DNA from: Candidatus Rikenella faecigallinarum | Lineage (GTDB): Bacteria; Bacteroidota; Bacteroidia; Bacteroidales; Rikenellaceae | Length of the DNA stretch: 41,942 bases | Assembly: GCA_019113395.1 (NCBI GenBank) | Contig: DXHL01000016.1 | Location: 1-41,942 of the forward strand | Direction of reading: 5' to 3' | Shown here: piece by piece, positions 14,710 to 23,161 of the stretch | Position numbering within the stretch: the first letter of the stretch is position 1 | How the letters are laid out: each line of letters starts with the position of its first letter | The notes under the pieces: generated by a model | What the model was told of the DNA's origin: nothing | Database searches by the model: none | What the model saw: the letters and a program-made list of their open reading frames with translations, nothing else | Position numbers and translations under genes: made by a program

Positions 14710-16287
14710 ATGGTTCTTCGTCGGCTTACACTGATACTTGCCCTAACAGGACTCCTTTTCTGCCTGAGCACTCCGGATGCAACGGCTCAGGTCGCAGTAC
14801 GCCTCTCGGAAAAGACTATTACGGTACGGGGGCAGCAATATTTGATTCACCGGGTGAGAAAGGGGGAGACGCTGTATGCCATCGCCAAGGCATATGCAGT
14901 AAGCCAGGAGGACATTATGCGGGCAAACAGTCTGACGCGGGATGTACTGCGCAATCGGCAGACTTTGTTGATTCCGGTCATCGGGAGTCACCAACGGCCG
15001 GCCACCGAACCTCAACAAGAGGAGGAGCGTCCCGAGCCGCAAATGGAAAAAATTACGCCCTCCATACCTCGGTATACCATTGAGCAGAAAAGCGGACAAC
15101 ACGAACCAACCTATGTTTATCCAGATGAACGGCAAACCGTTATCCAACACGACACCATCCATATCGTACCGGGCGAGCCGCTTGCCGAAGATTTCGGGAA
15201 TGGAGCGTTGCGTGAGATAGATAAAAATGCCCCCTTGCAAATTGGGGTATTGCTCCCGTTGCAGCCCGGGAACAGGAATAACGAACGCTTCTCTGAATTT
15301 TATAAAGGGATGCTGCTTGGGCTGAACGCTTTACGTGCAGAAGGCATATCGGCCAATGTGCAGGTGATGAACAGCGGCGGGTCGGAAGGGAAAGTGCGGG
15401 AGGTAATTAACACCGGGAAACTGGACAAATGCGACCTGGTGATAGGGCCGGTGTATGCCGAGGCGTTTGCTCCGATGGCACAGTTTGCAGCCCAACAACA
15501 CATTGCGGTAGTCAGTCCGCTGGGGGCTGTGGCTGAGGACGAAAACCCCTATGTATTCGAAGCGGCACCGGCTGACGAGCGGACCTATCAACACATCTTC
15601 GAGCAGTATGGCGGCCGTTCCGGAAGCATCAGTGCCGATGCGAATTTGGTGGTCATCGACCACGTTGAACACGCCGACAGCGCCATCCTCTCTCAAATAG
15701 AAACCAACCTGGGCGAGAAAGTTTCGACACTCTCCTTTACGGGTGTTCGCTCGCAAAGTCAGGCGATGAATATGCGCCTGAATGCAGCACTCGACAAGGA
15801 ACGACTCAACATTATTTATGTTCCGGTCAGCCGTCAGGATGCTGTCGAAGGGATACTCTCCCACCTCAGTTCGCTCAACATTACAGGACGTTACCGCATC
15901 ATGGTGATTGGCACTCCGCGTTGGGAGTGGCTCTCGAACCTCAACCTCGACCTCTTCTATAAACTGGATGTCCATTATCCTGCTTCGTATCATGCCGACC
16001 GCAGTCATCCTGCCGTGGAGGCTTTCTATCGCGAATATTTGAGTGCCTTCAACGAGGTACCGACACCCTACTCCTTCCGAGGATATGATGTGATTCGATA
16101 CTTCGGCGGGGCACTGAAACACTTTGGCGCGGATATGCCAAACCGCATTGCCAACCAAGGGTATGACCCGCAACTTTTGCAAGTGGGTTATGACTTTCGG
16201 CAAATGGACGGTGCCGGGAAATACCGCAATATAGCCTGGCCGATTGTTCATTACAAACCGAACTACACGATTGAGGTGATTCGGTAG
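14710..16287 (+). CDS. Secreted LysM protein with periplasmic-binding-protein-like domain
   Basis: The 525-residue protein has a signal peptide (MVLRRLTLILALTGLLFCLSTPDATA). A LysM peptidoglycan-binding domain follows (HRVRKGETLYAIAKAYAVSQ to TLLIPV, about residues 48-94), then a proline/glutamate-rich linker. From about residue 175 there is a type I periplasmic-binding-like domain (QIGVLLPLQPGNRNNERFSEFYKGMLLGL, then DLVIGPVYAEAFAPMAQFA and later SPLGAVAEDENPYVFEAAP). This pairing is common in Bacteroidota, where no ligand or transporter is established. It is probably fixed to the cell wall in the periplasm. It is cotranscribed with the exonuclease gene 7 bp upstream. Confidence 0.85.
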   Translation: MVLRRLTLILALTGLLFCLSTPDATAQVAVRLSEKTITVRGQQYLIHRVRKGETLYAIAKAYAVSQEDIMRANSLTRDVLRNRQTLLIPVIGSHQRPATEPQQEEERPEPQMEKITPSIPRYTIEQKSGQHEPTYVYPDERQTVIQHDTIHIVPGEPLAEDFGNGALREIDKNAPLQIGVLLPLQPGNRNNERFSEFYKGMLLGLNALRAEGISANVQVMNSGGSEGKVREVINTGKLDKCDLVIGPVYAEAFAPMAQFAAQQHIAVVSPLGAVAEDENPYVFEAAPADERTYQHIFEQYGGRSGSISADANLVVIDHVEHADSAILSQIETNLGEKVSTLSFTGVRSQSQAMNMRLNAALDKERLNIIYVPVSRQDAVEGILSHLSSLNITGRYRIMVIGTPRWEWLSNLNLDLFYKLDVHYPASYHADRSHPAVEAFYREYLSAFNEVPTPYSFRGYDVIRYFGGALKHFGADMPNRIANQGYDPQLLQVGYDFRQMDGAGKYRNIAWPIVHYKPNYTIEVIR

Positions 16288-16337
16288 GCGTTTCCCTTTT
16301 ACCCTCTCTTGCTATCCTGTTTTTCATTCGCCGTACC

Positions 16338-17405
16338 ATGAGACGACTGTTGCGCATACTGCTATGCTTCGTTGCGGGGATTGCAGTTGTTTGCGCCCTC
16401 TTTATCGGCATCATGTGGAAACGGGAGTGGCAGCCGGCACCTGTTGAGACACTCTTCCGAGCCACTTCCGACATGCCATGCGACACTCTGCGCAGAGGGG
16501 ACACCTTACGGGTCCTGTCGTGGAACATCGGATATGCGGGGCTCGGAGATGATATGGACTTTTTCTATGACGGGGGTACGCGGATGCGCACCTCAGTCGA
16601 ACGGACACGTGAAAACCTGGCCCAAATCATCGCTTTTATCCGACAACAGGCAGACTCCCTGCATCTGGATATGATACTGCTTCAGGAGGTCGATTTCGAC
16701 TCCCATCGGAGCTACGGCATCCACGAATACGACTCTCTAAAAAAGGCTTTGCCGGGCTATGAAGGATGGTCTGCGTGGAACTACGTTTCGGACTTTGTCC
16801 CTATTCCGATAAGTTCACCGATGAGGCGGGTCAAGAGTGGCCTGGTCACTTTTTCACGGTGGCGTCCCGATGCAGCCATACGCTACGCCTACCCGGGAGG
16901 ATTCGCTTTCCCCGTGCGGCTCTTTAACCTGAAACGGTGCCTGCTGAGCCTGGAAATTCCGGTATGGGACACGACAGGAAAGGTGCAGTGGGCATACATT
17001 AACAACACTCACAATACCGCTTACGATACGGGGAATATGCGAAGCGGCGAGATGGCTTTTCTGAACCGTTTTCTGCACGGGAAGAGATATTCCCTGACGA
17101 TGGGAGACTGGAACAGCAATCCACCGGGCTACACGCCCAGTCAGGCGGCTGTGGAAGACCCTCACTTCAGCCCGTTGCAAATCGAGCGGGAGGATTTTTC
17201 GTCCGACCTGATTTTTGTTTACGACCCGACCACTCCTTCAACGCGATACGGATATGAGCCTTATGACCGTGCCACGACAACCACAACACTGCTCGATTTC
17301 GGGCTGTGCGGACCGGGAATAGAGCCCGTAGCCTTCGAAACGGTGGATTTGGGTTTCCGCCACAGCGACCATAACCCGATTATTGGCCTCTTTGTCATTC
17401 GGTAA
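16338..17405 (+). CDS. Membrane-anchored endonuclease/exonuclease/phosphatase family hydrolase
   Basis: The 355-residue product has one N-terminal membrane segment (about residues 5-26), then an EEP fold facing the periplasm. Visible motifs are LRVLSWNIGYAG, ILLQEVDF with the metal-binding Glu, YINNTHN, MGDWNSNPPG with the catalytic Asp-Asn pair, and the closing HSDHNPI. The family covers nucleases, sphingomyelinases and phosphoinositide phosphatases, so the substrate is open. Periplasmic placement makes a DNA-repair role unlikely. It lies 50 bp after the LysM gene and converges with the hydrogenase-like operon, with no clear terminator between. Confidence 0.85.
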   Translation: MRRLLRILLCFVAGIAVVCALFIGIMWKREWQPAPVETLFRATSDMPCDTLRRGDTLRVLSWNIGYAGLGDDMDFFYDGGTRMRTSVERTRENLAQIIAFIRQQADSLHLDMILLQEVDFDSHRSYGIHEYDSLKKALPGYEGWSAWNYVSDFVPIPISSPMRRVKSGLVTFSRWRPDAAIRYAYPGGFAFPVRLFNLKRCLLSLEIPVWDTTGKVQWAYINNTHNTAYDTGNMRSGEMAFLNRFLHGKRYSLTMGDWNSNPPGYTPSQAAVEDPHFSPLQIEREDFSSDLIFVYDPTTPSTRYGYEPYDRATTTTTLLDFGLCGPGIEPVAFETVDLGFRHSDHNPIIGLFVIR

Positions 17406-17446
17406 GCATCTGTTCCACTCCCCACACATCGCGTAGAGGGTATCTG

Positions 17447-18322
17447 TTAGTTCCCCTGTTTCTCGCTTTGCTGTTCCGCTTGCGGTTTCACCCGCTTCGA
17501 TTTCGCCTTTTTCGCTTTGGGCTCAGCTACCTTTTCTTCATCAGGCTTTTCCGCATCCGACAACGGTTGCAACATCGCCCTCACTCCCGTAATAAAGGTC
17601 ATCGGATGCGACGGGTTGCCCGGCACATAGAGATCCGGCTTATGTACCTCGAAAAAGGCACGGTTCACCGCCGGTGAGTCGGCAAACAATCCGCCCGAGA
17701 TGGCATCCGTCCCTACCACTATCAATACCTTCGGTTCAGGAACTGCCTGCCAGGTGCTCTCCAGTTCACGCGCCATATTCGCCGTCACAGGTCCCGTCAC
17801 CACTACCCCGTCGGCATGGCGCGGCGACGCCGTAAAACCAATTCCGTAACGTCCCATGTCGAAATTGACGTTCCCGGCGGCGCCAAGCTCCATTTCGCAA
17901 CTATTGTCTCCTCCGGCCGACACCTCACGCAGATGCAGCGCACGGCCAAAGAGGCGTTTAATCTCAGGTCGCACGGCCTGTTGGTCAAACGACCACTCGG
18001 GCGCATCCCCTTCGGTCACCACCAACCCTTCTCGCGTGGGGGAAGCCAGCCGATAGTCATTCGTAAAGCGCACATGGTTCGGATAGCGCGCGGCACACTC
18101 CCCGCAGAACAGGCACCGCCCCATATCGAGTTTCAACCGCCCGTCATACGCGATTGCTCCGGTAGGACACAGGCTGCAAAGTTCCGTCGCCGCAGCCGGA
18201 GAGAGGCCGTTAGAGCGGAGTACGGGACGTCCGCGAAACTCGTCGCAGAGTTTCACGCGGTCCAGGTGTCGGATGTATTGTGTTCCGTGCTGCAGGAGCA
18301 CTTTCAGTCTGGTCAGTAACAT
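17447..18322 (-). CDS. hyfI: Fused ferredoxin/NuoB-like small subunit of a hydrogenase-4-like complex, cluster ligands mostly lost
   Basis: Residues 1-90 resemble the HyfH/NuoI ferredoxin and residues 120-255 the HyfI/NuoB small subunit (RYGIGFTASPRHADGVVVTGPVTANM). A Lys/Glu/Ala-rich tail follows. Cysteines occur only at 26, 49, 52, 70, 73, 76 and 142. In the ferredoxin part C70, C73, C76 and C52 can bind one [4Fe-4S]; the other site is lost, with Tyr80 in place of its last cysteine. In the NuoB part only C142 of the four proximal-cluster ligands remains; the others read D139, D206 and N236. It is last in the operon, 120 bp after hyfG. It should still dock onto the complex, but an electron path through it is doubtful. 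Confidence 0.8.
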   Translation of the reverse strand: MLLTRLKVLLQHGTQYIRHLDRVKLCDEFRGRPVLRSNGLSPAAATELCSLCPTGAIAYDGRLKLDMGRCLFCGECAARYPNHVRFTNDYRLASPTREGLVVTEGDAPEWSFDQQAVRPEIKRLFGRALHLREVSAGGDNSCEMELGAAGNVNFDMGRYGIGFTASPRHADGVVVTGPVTANMARELESTWQAVPEPKVLIVVGTDAISGGLFADSPAVNRAFFEVHKPDLYVPGNPSHPMTFITGVRAMLQPLSDAEKPDEEKVAEPKAKKAKSKRVKPQAEQQSEKQGN

Positions 18323-18442
18323 AGTCGAATTCGTTCAAATGGGAATACCCTAAACTTCCGTATTTTCTCGGCCCGCGCCCCCTCGGTAGTTCCGCTGCCC
18401 GGCACAGAGCCGAAGTAGAAAAGCATGGATACCAACTACGGA

Positions 18443-20038
18443 TTACAAGTCATGCCCGCAATAGGAGAGGTTGAAGCTTTTGTTGCTCACCGGGAAATCC
18501 GAAATCTGCGCCCCCCGCACCGAGAGGGCAAGCATCATCCAGTTGTGGAGTGAGGGGTCGTAGACCTTATAAGCCGCCATTTTCCCCTCTGTATCCGTCA
18601 GCGCCACGTGGCATATTTCGCCCCGCCACCCCTCCACCAGCGAGAAGAGCAAGGCTTCGGCAGGCATCGGGCGCGAGTAATCGGGTGCGGGATAGGCCTC
18701 GAACCATCGTCCGGCCAACTCCTTGCAACCGGCCATAATCATTGTATAGGAGACCTCCGCCTCGCGCAGCCGCATTTTGAGCCGTGCCAGCAAATCTCCA
18801 TGGGTTCCGTCCTGTTCGGCATCGATAACCACGGGTTCAAAACCGCTCAAAGGATAGCAGTTAAAAGTCTGTCGCACATCGCGCATCACGCCTGCCATCC
18901 GTGCAGCCGGCCCAACAGCCCCCACCCGCAGCGCCTGCCGACGGGTAACGGGACAGATACCCTCCAAACGTGCCAGTACGGAGGGTGTCGAGAGGAGGTC
19001 ACGCCCCACGGTACGATAACGTTCCATCACCTCCGTGAGTGTGGTTTCAATGTGTTTGGCCCGTTCGAGGGTCAGTCGGTGGTGTGCGCCGAAGGGACGC
19101 ACCAGCCCCTTGCCGAAACGGTTTCCGCACCACTGCTGCATGGCGTTGATAACCAGTGTCCGCAACGCTTCGCACGCCACGTGGCCTGTCTGATAGCCCA
19201 TGTCCATGCAAAGTGCCGCCGTATCGCCGATATGCACCGCCATGCGTTCCATTTCGAGAGCCACGGCCCGTTCGCACCGAATCACGTCACGCCCCGTCCA
19301 CTCCTCGGCTGCGGCTCCCGCCTCCAGGATACCCGCCACCGCAGTCGCATGGCCCACCACCGTATCCCCGGCAATGCTTTCGCCCAACAGTATCTGTTTC
19401 AAGCGATTGTCCGTTCCGGCCATCAATGCCTCTACCCCGCGATGCTGGTACCCCAGAGCAATCTCCAGATGCACGATACGCTCGCCGTCACACAGGAAAC
19501 GGAACGCTCCCGGCTCAATAATTCCCGCATGCACGGGCCCGACCTGCACCTCATGCAGGTCGCGGCTCTCCATGGCATAAAAGGGATAGGTATCTATCGA
19601 GTCGTCACGATGGTGTCGGTTGAACGGGTACCGCAACGGCTTGTCCCACGGCGAATCGGTAAAACGTATGCCGTAGAGTTCGGTGATTTCGCGTTCGTAG
19701 ACGTGCAGGGCGGGAATTTCCCGAGCCAGCGAGGGCGGAAACTCCTCCCGGTAGTAGTCCAGTTCATATCCTCCGGCCAGCACATCGCGCTCTGCGTCGC
19801 GTGCCACCAGGGCATAACAGAGGAGGCCGCCTTCCCCCTTTTCGCGAACGGCAAAGTAAGCCACACAGCGATTGTTCGGATTGGGCGTACCATCCGGCAG
19901 CAACAAGAGCGCCCGCATATCAGCAGCAAACGCCGCATAGGGTAGCATCGGTATTTGAGTCAGCGGTATGGTTCCGACCCCGGCCGTTTCAGCCGGAGAA
20001 GCAGCATACCAGCGGTCCAGTGTATTTTGTTCCATCAT
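18443..20038 (-). CDS. hyfG: Hydrogenase-4-like large subunit (NuoC/NuoD fusion) without Ni-Fe ligands
   Basis: The 531-residue protein fuses a NuoC-like domain (about 1-150; LHVYEREITELYGIRF) to a NuoD/HycE-like domain (VQVGPVHAGIIEPGAFRF, LEIALGYQHRGVEALM). Real group 4 hydrogenases have a CxxC pair here; this protein reads ESIAGDTVVGH at 220-230. The C-terminal pair is also missing: DPSLHN at 494-499, then SDFPVSNKSFNLSYCGHDL. It therefore cannot hold a [NiFe] site and matches the energy-converting hydrogenase-related (Ehr) group rather than formate hydrogenlyase. Its start overlaps the hyfF stop by one base (TGATG), a sign of coupled translation. Confidence 0.85.
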   Translation of the reverse strand: MMEQNTLDRWYAASPAETAGVGTIPLTQIPMLPYAAFAADMRALLLLPDGTPNPNNRCVAYFAVREKGEGGLLCYALVARDAERDVLAGGYELDYYREEFPPSLAREIPALHVYEREITELYGIRFTDSPWDKPLRYPFNRHHRDDSIDTYPFYAMESRDLHEVQVGPVHAGIIEPGAFRFLCDGERIVHLEIALGYQHRGVEALMAGTDNRLKQILLGESIAGDTVVGHATAVAGILEAGAAAEEWTGRDVIRCERAVALEMERMAVHIGDTAALCMDMGYQTGHVACEALRTLVINAMQQWCGNRFGKGLVRPFGAHHRLTLERAKHIETTLTEVMERYRTVGRDLLSTPSVLARLEGICPVTRRQALRVGAVGPAARMAGVMRDVRQTFNCYPLSGFEPVVIDAEQDGTHGDLLARLKMRLREAEVSYTMIMAGCKELAGRWFEAYPAPDYSRPMPAEALLFSLVEGWRGEICHVALTDTEGKMAAYKVYDPSLHNWMMLALSVRGAQISDFPVSNKSFNLSYCGHDL

Positions 20039-21456
20039 CAGTAAACCATCGAATCAATGAGGGTTCGGAGTTGCGGCGCCTGCCACACTCCGGCCGCAAA
20101 GGTGAGCAGCACCAGCAGGAGCAGGATAATCGAGAGCCAGGTATTTTTAGCGGCCATATTGAGGTTGGTCAGGTCGGCAGGACGGGAGAGGAGCGGCAGT
20201 ATTTTGGCACAGAGCCAATAGATGATTGCCACCAGCATGAGCCCCACGAGCAGGAGGAGCCACCAGAGACCGTCGGTCAGGAGCCCTGTAAAAATGAGGT
20301 ATTCGGTTCGGAAGAGCACCGACGGCGGCATGGCGATGAGCGCAATCAGGCAGCAGACCATCACGAGCGCCCCGAGCGGGTCAACGCGGAAATAGCCCCC
20401 GTTTCGCGGCACTTTGTAGCTGCCGTAGATTTTTCCGATGACGCTGATTTGGAGCATAAAAGAGCCTTTAATAAGGGTATGTGCCAGCGAATGGAGCACG
20501 GCCGCCCACACCCCGAGGCCTCCAATACCGAGTCCGAGCATCATCAGGCCGCTGTTTTCGACCGTTGAGTAGGAGGCGAGGCGTTTGACGTTTTTGGTAC
20601 GTCCGAGGTAGACCGCCGCCATCAGCAACGACAGTGCCCCGACCAGCAAGAGGACATGTCCCGTCCAGGAGGCCAACTCGGCAGAAGCCTGCATCACTTT
20701 CCACACGCGGAAGAGTGCCACAAAGCCCCCCCCCACCAGAGCTGAAGAGATAAAGGCCGAAGCAGGTGTCGGAGCGCTGTGGTTGGCATCGACACCCACG
20801 GTACATAATGGGAAGACCTCGATTTTCGAGCTGTATCCGACCAGAATAAAGAGGAAGGCCAGTTTCACATAGAGCATGTTTCCGGCTCCGGAGGAGATAG
20901 CCTGCGCAAGGGCAGTGTATGAGAGTCGGCTTATCCCTTCGCTGCCGGTCGTGACGGTACTCAACAGCAGCACTCCGAGGTATGCCACGGCAATCCCCAC
21001 TGAACTGACAAACACATATTTCCACGTTGCTTCGAGACTGCGCAGGGTGCGCCGGTGGTAGGTAAGCCCCGCCGCTGCCAGCGTGGTGGCCTCGAGGAAA
21101 ATCCAGGTCACCGTCAGGTCGTTCGCGAAATAGACCCCCGTCAGAGCCACATTCAGTGCGATAAAGGAAATCAGGTATATCTTACACTCCCGAAGAGTTT
21201 CGTTGTCGAGGTAACGTGCACTTTGCCAGCAGGCTATCCACCCGATGAGCGCCATGAGGACGTAGTACGTGACGCCCATCGTGTCGAGGGTGAAGTAGGT
21301 CATCGTGGTGATACCACGGTTCAGCACGGCCCATGTAGCAAAGGCGACCTGCACCACGAAGAAGAGTTGGGCGAAAAAGAGCACATAGGCACGTCGTTTC
21401 GCCAGACTGACGAAGAGCGTGGTGACAAGTGCGACTATCAGCAGGTTGATAAGCAT
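20038..21456 (-). CDS. hyfF: Hydrogenase-4-like antiporter-type membrane subunit F
   Basis: This 472-residue polytopic membrane protein is related to NuoL/M/N and Mrp antiporter subunits. It has about a dozen hydrophobic helices and characteristic segments: TWIFLEATTLAAAGLTYH with the conserved Glu, FLFILVGYSSKIEVFPLCTVGVDANHSAPTPASAFISSALVGGG with the conserved Lys, and RTKNVKRLASYSTVENSGLM. Such subunits carry protons or sodium ions across the membrane. It overlaps hyfG by one base and follows hyfE by 14 bp. The charged residues of the ion path look intact, in contrast to the lost metal sites of hyfG and hyfI. Confidence 0.9.
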   Translation of the reverse strand: MLINLLIVALVTTLFVSLAKRRAYVLFFAQLFFVVQVAFATWAVLNRGITTMTYFTLDTMGVTYYVLMALIGWIACWQSARYLDNETLRECKIYLISFIALNVALTGVYFANDLTVTWIFLEATTLAAAGLTYHRRTLRSLEATWKYVFVSSVGIAVAYLGVLLLSTVTTGSEGISRLSYTALAQAISSGAGNMLYVKLAFLFILVGYSSKIEVFPLCTVGVDANHSAPTPASAFISSALVGGGFVALFRVWKVMQASAELASWTGHVLLLVGALSLLMAAVYLGRTKNVKRLASYSTVENSGLMMLGLGIGGLGVWAAVLHSLAHTLIKGSFMLQISVIGKIYGSYKVPRNGGYFRVDPLGALVMVCCLIALIAMPPSVLFRTEYLIFTGLLTDGLWWLLLLVGLMLVAIIYWLCAKILPLLSRPADLTNLNMAAKNTWLSIILLLLVLLTFAAGVWQAPQLRTLIDSMVY

Positions 21457-21470
21457 AGCGGACAGAGGAA

Positions 21471-22103
21471 TCAGTCTTTAATGGAGGATAGTTTTTCGTT
21501 GTCGAGGTTGGGGAGTCTGTCTCCGATTTTGGAGAGGAAGAGTCCAAGCATCAGGACACCCATCAGGATATCGAGCAGGATACCGACATTGACGAGCATG
21601 GGGAGTTCGGCCCCGACGGCGAGCGAGAAGAGGAAGACGGCATTTTCGATAATCAGGAATCCCACCAGATGTGAGAAAATCCGTTGCCGCGTGGTGATGA
21701 GCAGCAGCCCCGCCAACAGCCCGAAGAGCGATACCCCAAAGAAGAGGGTTCCGGTTTTCGAGTCGTTCACCCAGTGGGTAATCGAGAGGCTGGCGACCAG
21801 CGCCGCCACCGACAGCAGTATCGAAACGAAAGCCGACATGGATTTCCGGCTCACGCGATTGATTTTGGTATTTCGGATAATGCGGAACAGGAGGTAGGGC
21901 ACCAGAATCCCTTTACAGAGGAGGGTTTCGGCCACCACAAAGATTTTCGCGCCCCAGCTTTCGCCGGGTCCCAGTTGCATCAGGGCAATGCCCATCAGGA
22001 GCCACCCCTGTAACCCGACCAGCCAGGCATAGTGGCGGAAACGCTCGGTCACGGCCAGATAGAGCAGCGACACGGCATAGATAATAATGAAAAGCAGTAA
22101 CAT
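21471..22103 (-). CDS. hyfE: Hydrogenase-4-like membrane subunit E (NuoK/MrpC-like)
   Basis: The 210-residue protein has about seven predicted membrane helices, for example MLLLFIIIYAVSLLYLAVTER at the start and VGFLIIENAVFLFSLAVGAELPMLVNVGILLDILMGVLML near the end. The last stretch carries the Glu and Asp residues typical of the NuoK-like half of HyfE. It probably bridges the antiporter subunits and the connecting arm. hyfF follows 14 bp downstream; hyfC precedes it by 134 bp, a gap with no gene. Confidence 0.85.
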   Translation of the reverse strand: MLLLFIIIYAVSLLYLAVTERFRHYAWLVGLQGWLLMGIALMQLGPGESWGAKIFVVAETLLCKGILVPYLLFRIIRNTKINRVSRKSMSAFVSILLSVAALVASLSITHWVNDSKTGTLFFGVSLFGLLAGLLLITTRQRIFSHLVGFLIIENAVFLFSLAVGAELPMLVNVGILLDILMGVLMLGLFLSKIGDRLPNLDNEKLSSIKD

Positions 22104-22237
22104 ACGCAGTAAATATCTTTTTTAGCGTTTCGGGAGCGGGGCCACTCCTCCATCCCCCTCCGCAACACCCCCTCTTCGCCCCCTTCACAATATCCCCTCA
22201 CAAATTCTTTTCCCTGTTAAGGCCGCAGCAGACTACC
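22104..22237 (-). other. Gene-free gap between hyfC and hyfE
   Basis: This 134-bp stretch, rich in runs of C on the plus strand, breaks an otherwise tightly packed operon. No start codon with a believable frame and no clear terminator are visible. In enteric hyf operons hyfD lies between hyfC and hyfE; it is absent here. Confidence 0.4.
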
Positions 22238-23146
22238 CTACACTCCGCTGGTCATCAGCACAAAGGCCACCGCAAATCCCAACAGCCCGATGGCCGAGAC
22301 CGTCACCAGGTAGGTTGCGTTTTTGGTCATGCGGTTACGGGCCGTGAACGACTCGACAAGCCCGATAATCACGCCGTAGAGTGCCAGCGCCACCAGGGCC
22401 CACCCCACCAGCATCCATCCCGTTGTCCGGGCCGGAATCACGGCATTGACCGCCAGCAGTCCCCAGATGGAGAGTTTGAGCCACCCGGCGACATGGACAA
22501 AGGCCAGGTCCACGCCCGAGAGGTCGAGCACCATTGCTTCGTGCACCATGGTGAGTTCCAGGTGTGTTCTGGGGTCATCGACCGGGAGCCGTCCGTTTTC
22601 GACCAGTGCCACATTCAGGAAACCGTAGGCCAGGATGAGCGACAGCATCAGCAGATTGACCGACATGTTGTCGAACTTGGCGAAGATGGTCGTGAAGGAG
22701 CCGTAGCCCGTCACCAGCGCCAGGGTTCCGAGCAGCAGGAAGAAGCAGGGTTCGACCAGCATGGAGAAGAGCACCTCACGGGCCGAGCCCATGCCTTGGA
22801 AGCTGCTGCCGCTCTCGAGAGCTGCGAGCACCAGCACCAGTTTCCCAAACGCGAGCAGGTAGGCAAAGAGGATAAAATCCCCGTTAAAGCTCACCAGCGC
22901 AGGGAATACCCCCAATGGAATCAGCAGCGCGGCCCCCAGCGTCGAGGCGAGATAGAGAGCCGGCGCCACCTGGGTCAGCAGCGTGGACGAGGTGCTGTAA
23001 ATTTCCCCTTTGCGGAGCAGTACGCCGACCGAAAGCAGCGGTTGGAAAAAGGGCACGCCCGTGCGCCCGGCCAACCGTGCACGGGTTTTGTTGATAACCC
23101 CTTTGAGGCAGAGCGCCCCGACCAGTATCAGGATGAATGGAATCAT
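22238..23146 (-). CDS. hyfC: Hydrogenase-4-like membrane subunit C (NuoH-like)
   Basis: The 302-residue protein is the NuoH/HycD-type subunit that joins the peripheral and membrane arms. KTRARLAGRTGVPFFQPL near the N-terminus and VALVENGRLPVDDPRTHLELTMVHEAMVLDLSG in the centre are hallmark segments; the Glu- and Asp-rich loop contacts the large subunit. About eight membrane helices are visible. It starts 15 bp after the hyfB stop. The conserved charged loop suggests that coupling to the soluble arm is kept even though that arm lacks its metal sites. Confidence 0.9.
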   Translation of the reverse strand: MIPFILILVGALCLKGVINKTRARLAGRTGVPFFQPLLSVGVLLRKGEIYSTSSTLLTQVAPALYLASTLGAALLIPLGVFPALVSFNGDFILFAYLLAFGKLVLVLAALESGSSFQGMGSAREVLFSMLVEPCFFLLLGTLALVTGYGSFTTIFAKFDNMSVNLLMLSLILAYGFLNVALVENGRLPVDDPRTHLELTMVHEAMVLDLSGVDLAFVHVAGWLKLSIWGLLAVNAVIPARTTGWMLVGWALVALALYGVIIGLVESFTARNRMTKNATYLVTVSAIGLLGFAVAFVLMTSGV

Positions 23147-23161
23147 AGTCGTTAATCGTCA

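Noticed and set aside
18608-19945. A 445-codon plus-strand frame opposite hyfG
   Set aside because: Antisense shadow of the NuoC/NuoD-like gene, with no domain of its own.
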